A program made the translations under genes and the position numbers. Shown here piece by piece: positions 5,813 to 7,116 of a stretch of DNA of 7,116 nt (positions within the stretch are counted from its first letter, which is position 1; each line of letters opens with the position of its first letter). Origin of the DNA: JAGVWJ01 sp964588555 (lineage in GTDB: Archaea; Micrarchaeota; Micrarchaeia; Anstonellales; Bilamarchaeaceae); the NCBI GenBank assembly GCA_964588555.1, contig CAZPPT010000024.1, positions 1 to 7,116 of the forward strand. The letters are read 5' to 3'. Below the pieces are notes generated by a model. It made no database searches and had not been told where the DNA came from. It worked only from the letters and a program-made list of their open reading frames with translations.

Positions 5813-6976
5813 TTATTTGTGTATTTTTTGCTCCCTGATAAGCGATTCATACAACAGGATGAGGTCGTCGGTCGTCTTTCGTATGTCAAACTGCTGCACC
5901 ATCTCGCGTGCACCCTGCGCCATTTTCTTTTTGTTTTTTATCGTTTTTACGATTTTTTCCACAAAATCAAAATTATCCCTGTATACAAAGCCGTTCTTGC
6001 CGTTTTCGATGAACTCAGAAACTGCGGAGCCTTCCTTTACAACTGCCGGCACACCGGCTGCAAGCGCTTCAACAACTGCCATCCCCTGCGTGTCAAAGCG
6101 TGATGGGAATACGAACACGTCAGATATTCCATACACCTTAAGAAGCTCGGTGTCTTCCACATACCCGGTAAAGATGAAATACTTCTCAAGGTCCTTTTTC
6201 TTTACCATCTCACGGTATTGTTCAAGCGCCGGGCCTTTCCCCACGATAAGCACCTTGATGGCAGGCATCGTATTAAGAAGCGTCGGAACCGCGTCTATGA
6301 TCTCCTGAAGGTTCTTCTCAAGCGCGATACGGCCGATAAACGTAATCACGTTTTCATCCTTACCGATACCAAACCGCCCGCGCACCTTCTCGTTTCCGTT
6401 TCCGCTCACCTTTTCATATTTTTCAACGTATATTCCGGAAGGGAGGACCGCGAGGTTCTTTACGCCACGTTCTGCAAGGATGTTCTTTGCAAAATTGCTT
6501 GGGGAAATGACCTTTTTGAAATGCGAATAATACCACACGAGGTATTTCCATATTATGCCATGCACGATCGGCTGGAGTTTTGCGTTGTCCGTAATGTAAT
6601 GCGATGCATTCGGGATAAGGGTATGAAACGTTGCAAGTGCAGGTATGCCAAGTTTTTGTGAGGAACGGATTGCCGCAAGGCCCGTTGTCGCGATGCCGTG
6701 CGAATGGATGACGTCTATGCCGTAGTCTTTCACGATCTTTATCGGCGAGAGAAAATTAAAGAGCGCAAGCCGGTAATCCGGATATTGCTTGAACGACGTG
6801 GAGGTGAAATAGTGGACATGCGGGTCCGTATTCTCCTCCTTTTGTTTCTTGGTTCCCGGTGAGAACACGTATACCTCATGACCCCGTGCCTCAAGCTCGC
6901 GTTTATAGTTGCAGATGGATGTTACGACACCATCAACATTAGGGAGGTAGCTGTCGGTAAAGAAAGCAATCTTCAT
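5813..6976 (-). CDS. Family 4 glycosyltransferase, glycolipid-synthase-like
   Basis: The 387-residue GT-B enzyme is a retaining transferase using a nucleotide sugar. The N-terminal half has FFTDSYLPNVDGVVTSI (5-21, the glycine-loop acceptor region), HSHG (91-94) and ATFHT (115-119). The C-terminal donor half has FIGRIALEKN (213-222), VGKGP (245-249), FTGYVEDTELLKVY (269-282) and FPSRFDTQGMAVVEALAAG (290-308). The start and the TQG motif resemble diacylglycerol glucosyl/galactosyl transferases and related archaeal enzymes, so the acceptor may be a membrane lipid, although the family is broad. The E-x7-E motif has Asp at its first position (D295) with E303 intact. There is no membrane helix, so peripheral attachment is likely. 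ATG 6976 has no ribosome-binding site; an A/T element about 27 bases upstream suggests a leaderless transcript. The gene is convergent with the Cys-repeat gene and divergent from pyrH. Confidence 0.9.
   Translation of the reverse strand: MKIAFFTDSYLPNVDGVVTSICNYKRELEARGHEVYVFSPGTKKQKEENTDPHVHYFTSTSFKQYPDYRLALFNFLSPIKIVKDYGIDVIHSHGIATTGLAAIRSSQKLGIPALATFHTLIPNASHYITDNAKLQPIVHGIIWKYLVWYYSHFKKVISPSNFAKNILAERGVKNLAVLPSGIYVEKYEKVSGNGNEKVRGRFGIGKDENVITFIGRIALEKNLQEIIDAVPTLLNTMPAIKVLIVGKGPALEQYREMVKKKDLEKYFIFTGYVEDTELLKVYGISDVFVFPSRFDTQGMAVVEALAAGVPAVVKEGSAVSEFIENGKNGFVYRDNFDFVEKIVKTIKNKKKMAQGAREMVQQFDIRKTTDDLILLYESLIREQKIHK
5824..5829 (+). terminator. Oligo-T terminator of the Cys-repeat gene
   Basis: Six T on the plus strand, 24 bases after the stop at 5800, could end that transcript. 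The run lies inside the 3' end of the convergent glycosyltransferase gene, so the two transcripts would overlap slightly. Confidence 0.35.
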
Positions 6977-6998
6977 ATAAATTTAATGGCCAATACTG

Positions 6999-7007
6999 AA
7001 TTAAAAA
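6999..7007. promoter_or_regulatory. Shared TATA-like element between the GT4 gene and pyrH
   Basis: AATTAAAAA lies in the middle of the 54-base divergent gap, roughly 27 bases from both the GT4 ATG (6976, minus) and the pyrH ATG (7031, plus). Neither start has a GGTG-type site, so both genes fit leaderless transcription from one central element. A weaker AT stretch (6977-6986) lies too close to the GT4 start to act as its TATA box. Confidence 0.4.
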
Positions 7008-7030
7008 CGTATTGTTTCCATTTAGTTGTT

Positions 7031-7116
7031 ATGCATATCGTTTTATCATTGGGCGGGAGCCTTGTAAATACCGAACATGGCATTGATACCAGTTATATCG
7101 GAAAAATACGCGCGAT
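7031..7116 (+). CDS. pyrH: UMP kinase, archaeal type, 3' truncated
   Basis: Only the first 28 codons are in the window. They read MHIVLSLGGSLVNTE followed by a stretch ending in IGKIRA. The first strand and the glycine-rich LSLGGSL loop match the start of amino-acid-kinase-fold proteins, and the spacing to the next helix fits the archaeal UMP kinase, which phosphorylates UMP to UDP with ATP in pyrimidine synthesis. Another member of the fold, such as isopentenyl phosphate kinase or a glutamate/aspartate kinase, cannot be excluded from so little sequence. The ATG is preceded by no ribosome-binding site. Confidence 0.75.
   Translation, partial: MHIVLSLGGSLVNTEHGIDTSYIGKIRA

Noticed and set aside
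5766..6308. 180-codon plus-strand open frame opposite the GT4 gene
   Set aside because: It is a Ser/Thr/Phe-rich shadow of the conserved donor-binding half of the glycosyltransferase.
6218..6661. 147-codon plus-strand open frame opposite the GT4 gene
   Set aside because: It is antisense to conserved GT4 motifs and has no own promoter or ribosome-binding site.
1..7116. New defence system, toxin-antitoxin pair, CRISPR array or mobile element
   Set aside because: No nuclease, transposase, integrase, repeat-spacer pattern or terminal inverted repeats were found; the genes are envelope and core-metabolism functions.

Overview
The window reads as a compact archaeal chromosome segment. Ten genes fill almost all of it, the largest gap is 60 bases, and no RNA gene, CRISPR array, insertion sequence or repeat array is visible. 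Several things point to Archaea: an archaeal-type prepilin/preflagellin peptidase (A24) with its own C-terminal domain, a pyruvoyl-dependent arginine decarboxylase, an archaeal-type UMP kinase start, ribosome-binding sites of the GGTGA type at internal genes, and A/T-rich TATA-like elements about 25 bases upstream of first genes that lack a ribosome-binding site (leaderless style). LemA, a secreted protein with Cys repeats and a small winged-helix regulator would fit a DPANN lineage such as Micrarchaeota or Diapherotrites, but that placement is inference.

Left block (1-3519, + strand): five tightly packed genes form an apparent operon. They encode an A24 membrane peptidase (5' end cut by the window edge), a processive-type family 2 glycosyltransferase, a membrane-anchored thioredoxin-like protein with a CAQC motif, LemA, and a winged-helix regulator that overlaps LemA by 4 bases. 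All but the last are clearly membrane or envelope proteins, and the last has a hydrophobic N-terminus if its TTG start is right. The theme is cell-envelope assembly: pilin-type signal processing, surface polysaccharide and extracytoplasmic thiol chemistry.

Middle block (3535-4543, - strand): the pdaD arginine decarboxylase is followed 25 bases later by a small unrecognised protein with an immunoglobulin-like beta-sandwich appearance. PdaD makes agmatine, which archaea need for polyamines and for the tRNA-Ile2 modification agmatidine.

Right block (4604-7116): a membrane-anchored or secreted protein with 12 cysteines and 12 N-glycosylation sequons is transcribed divergently from pdaD. It is convergent with a family 4 glycosyltransferase that resembles glycolipid-type enzymes. 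That gene is in turn divergent from the 5' end of UMP kinase (pyrH), which runs off the window. Each of the two divergent intergenic regions holds one central A/T element that could serve both directions.

The strongest candidates for something new are the C-terminal Cys repeats of the secreted protein (exactly 13 residues between modules), the possible membrane-tethered regulator behind LemA, and the unnamed partner of pdaD. I see no clear new defence or mobile system here.
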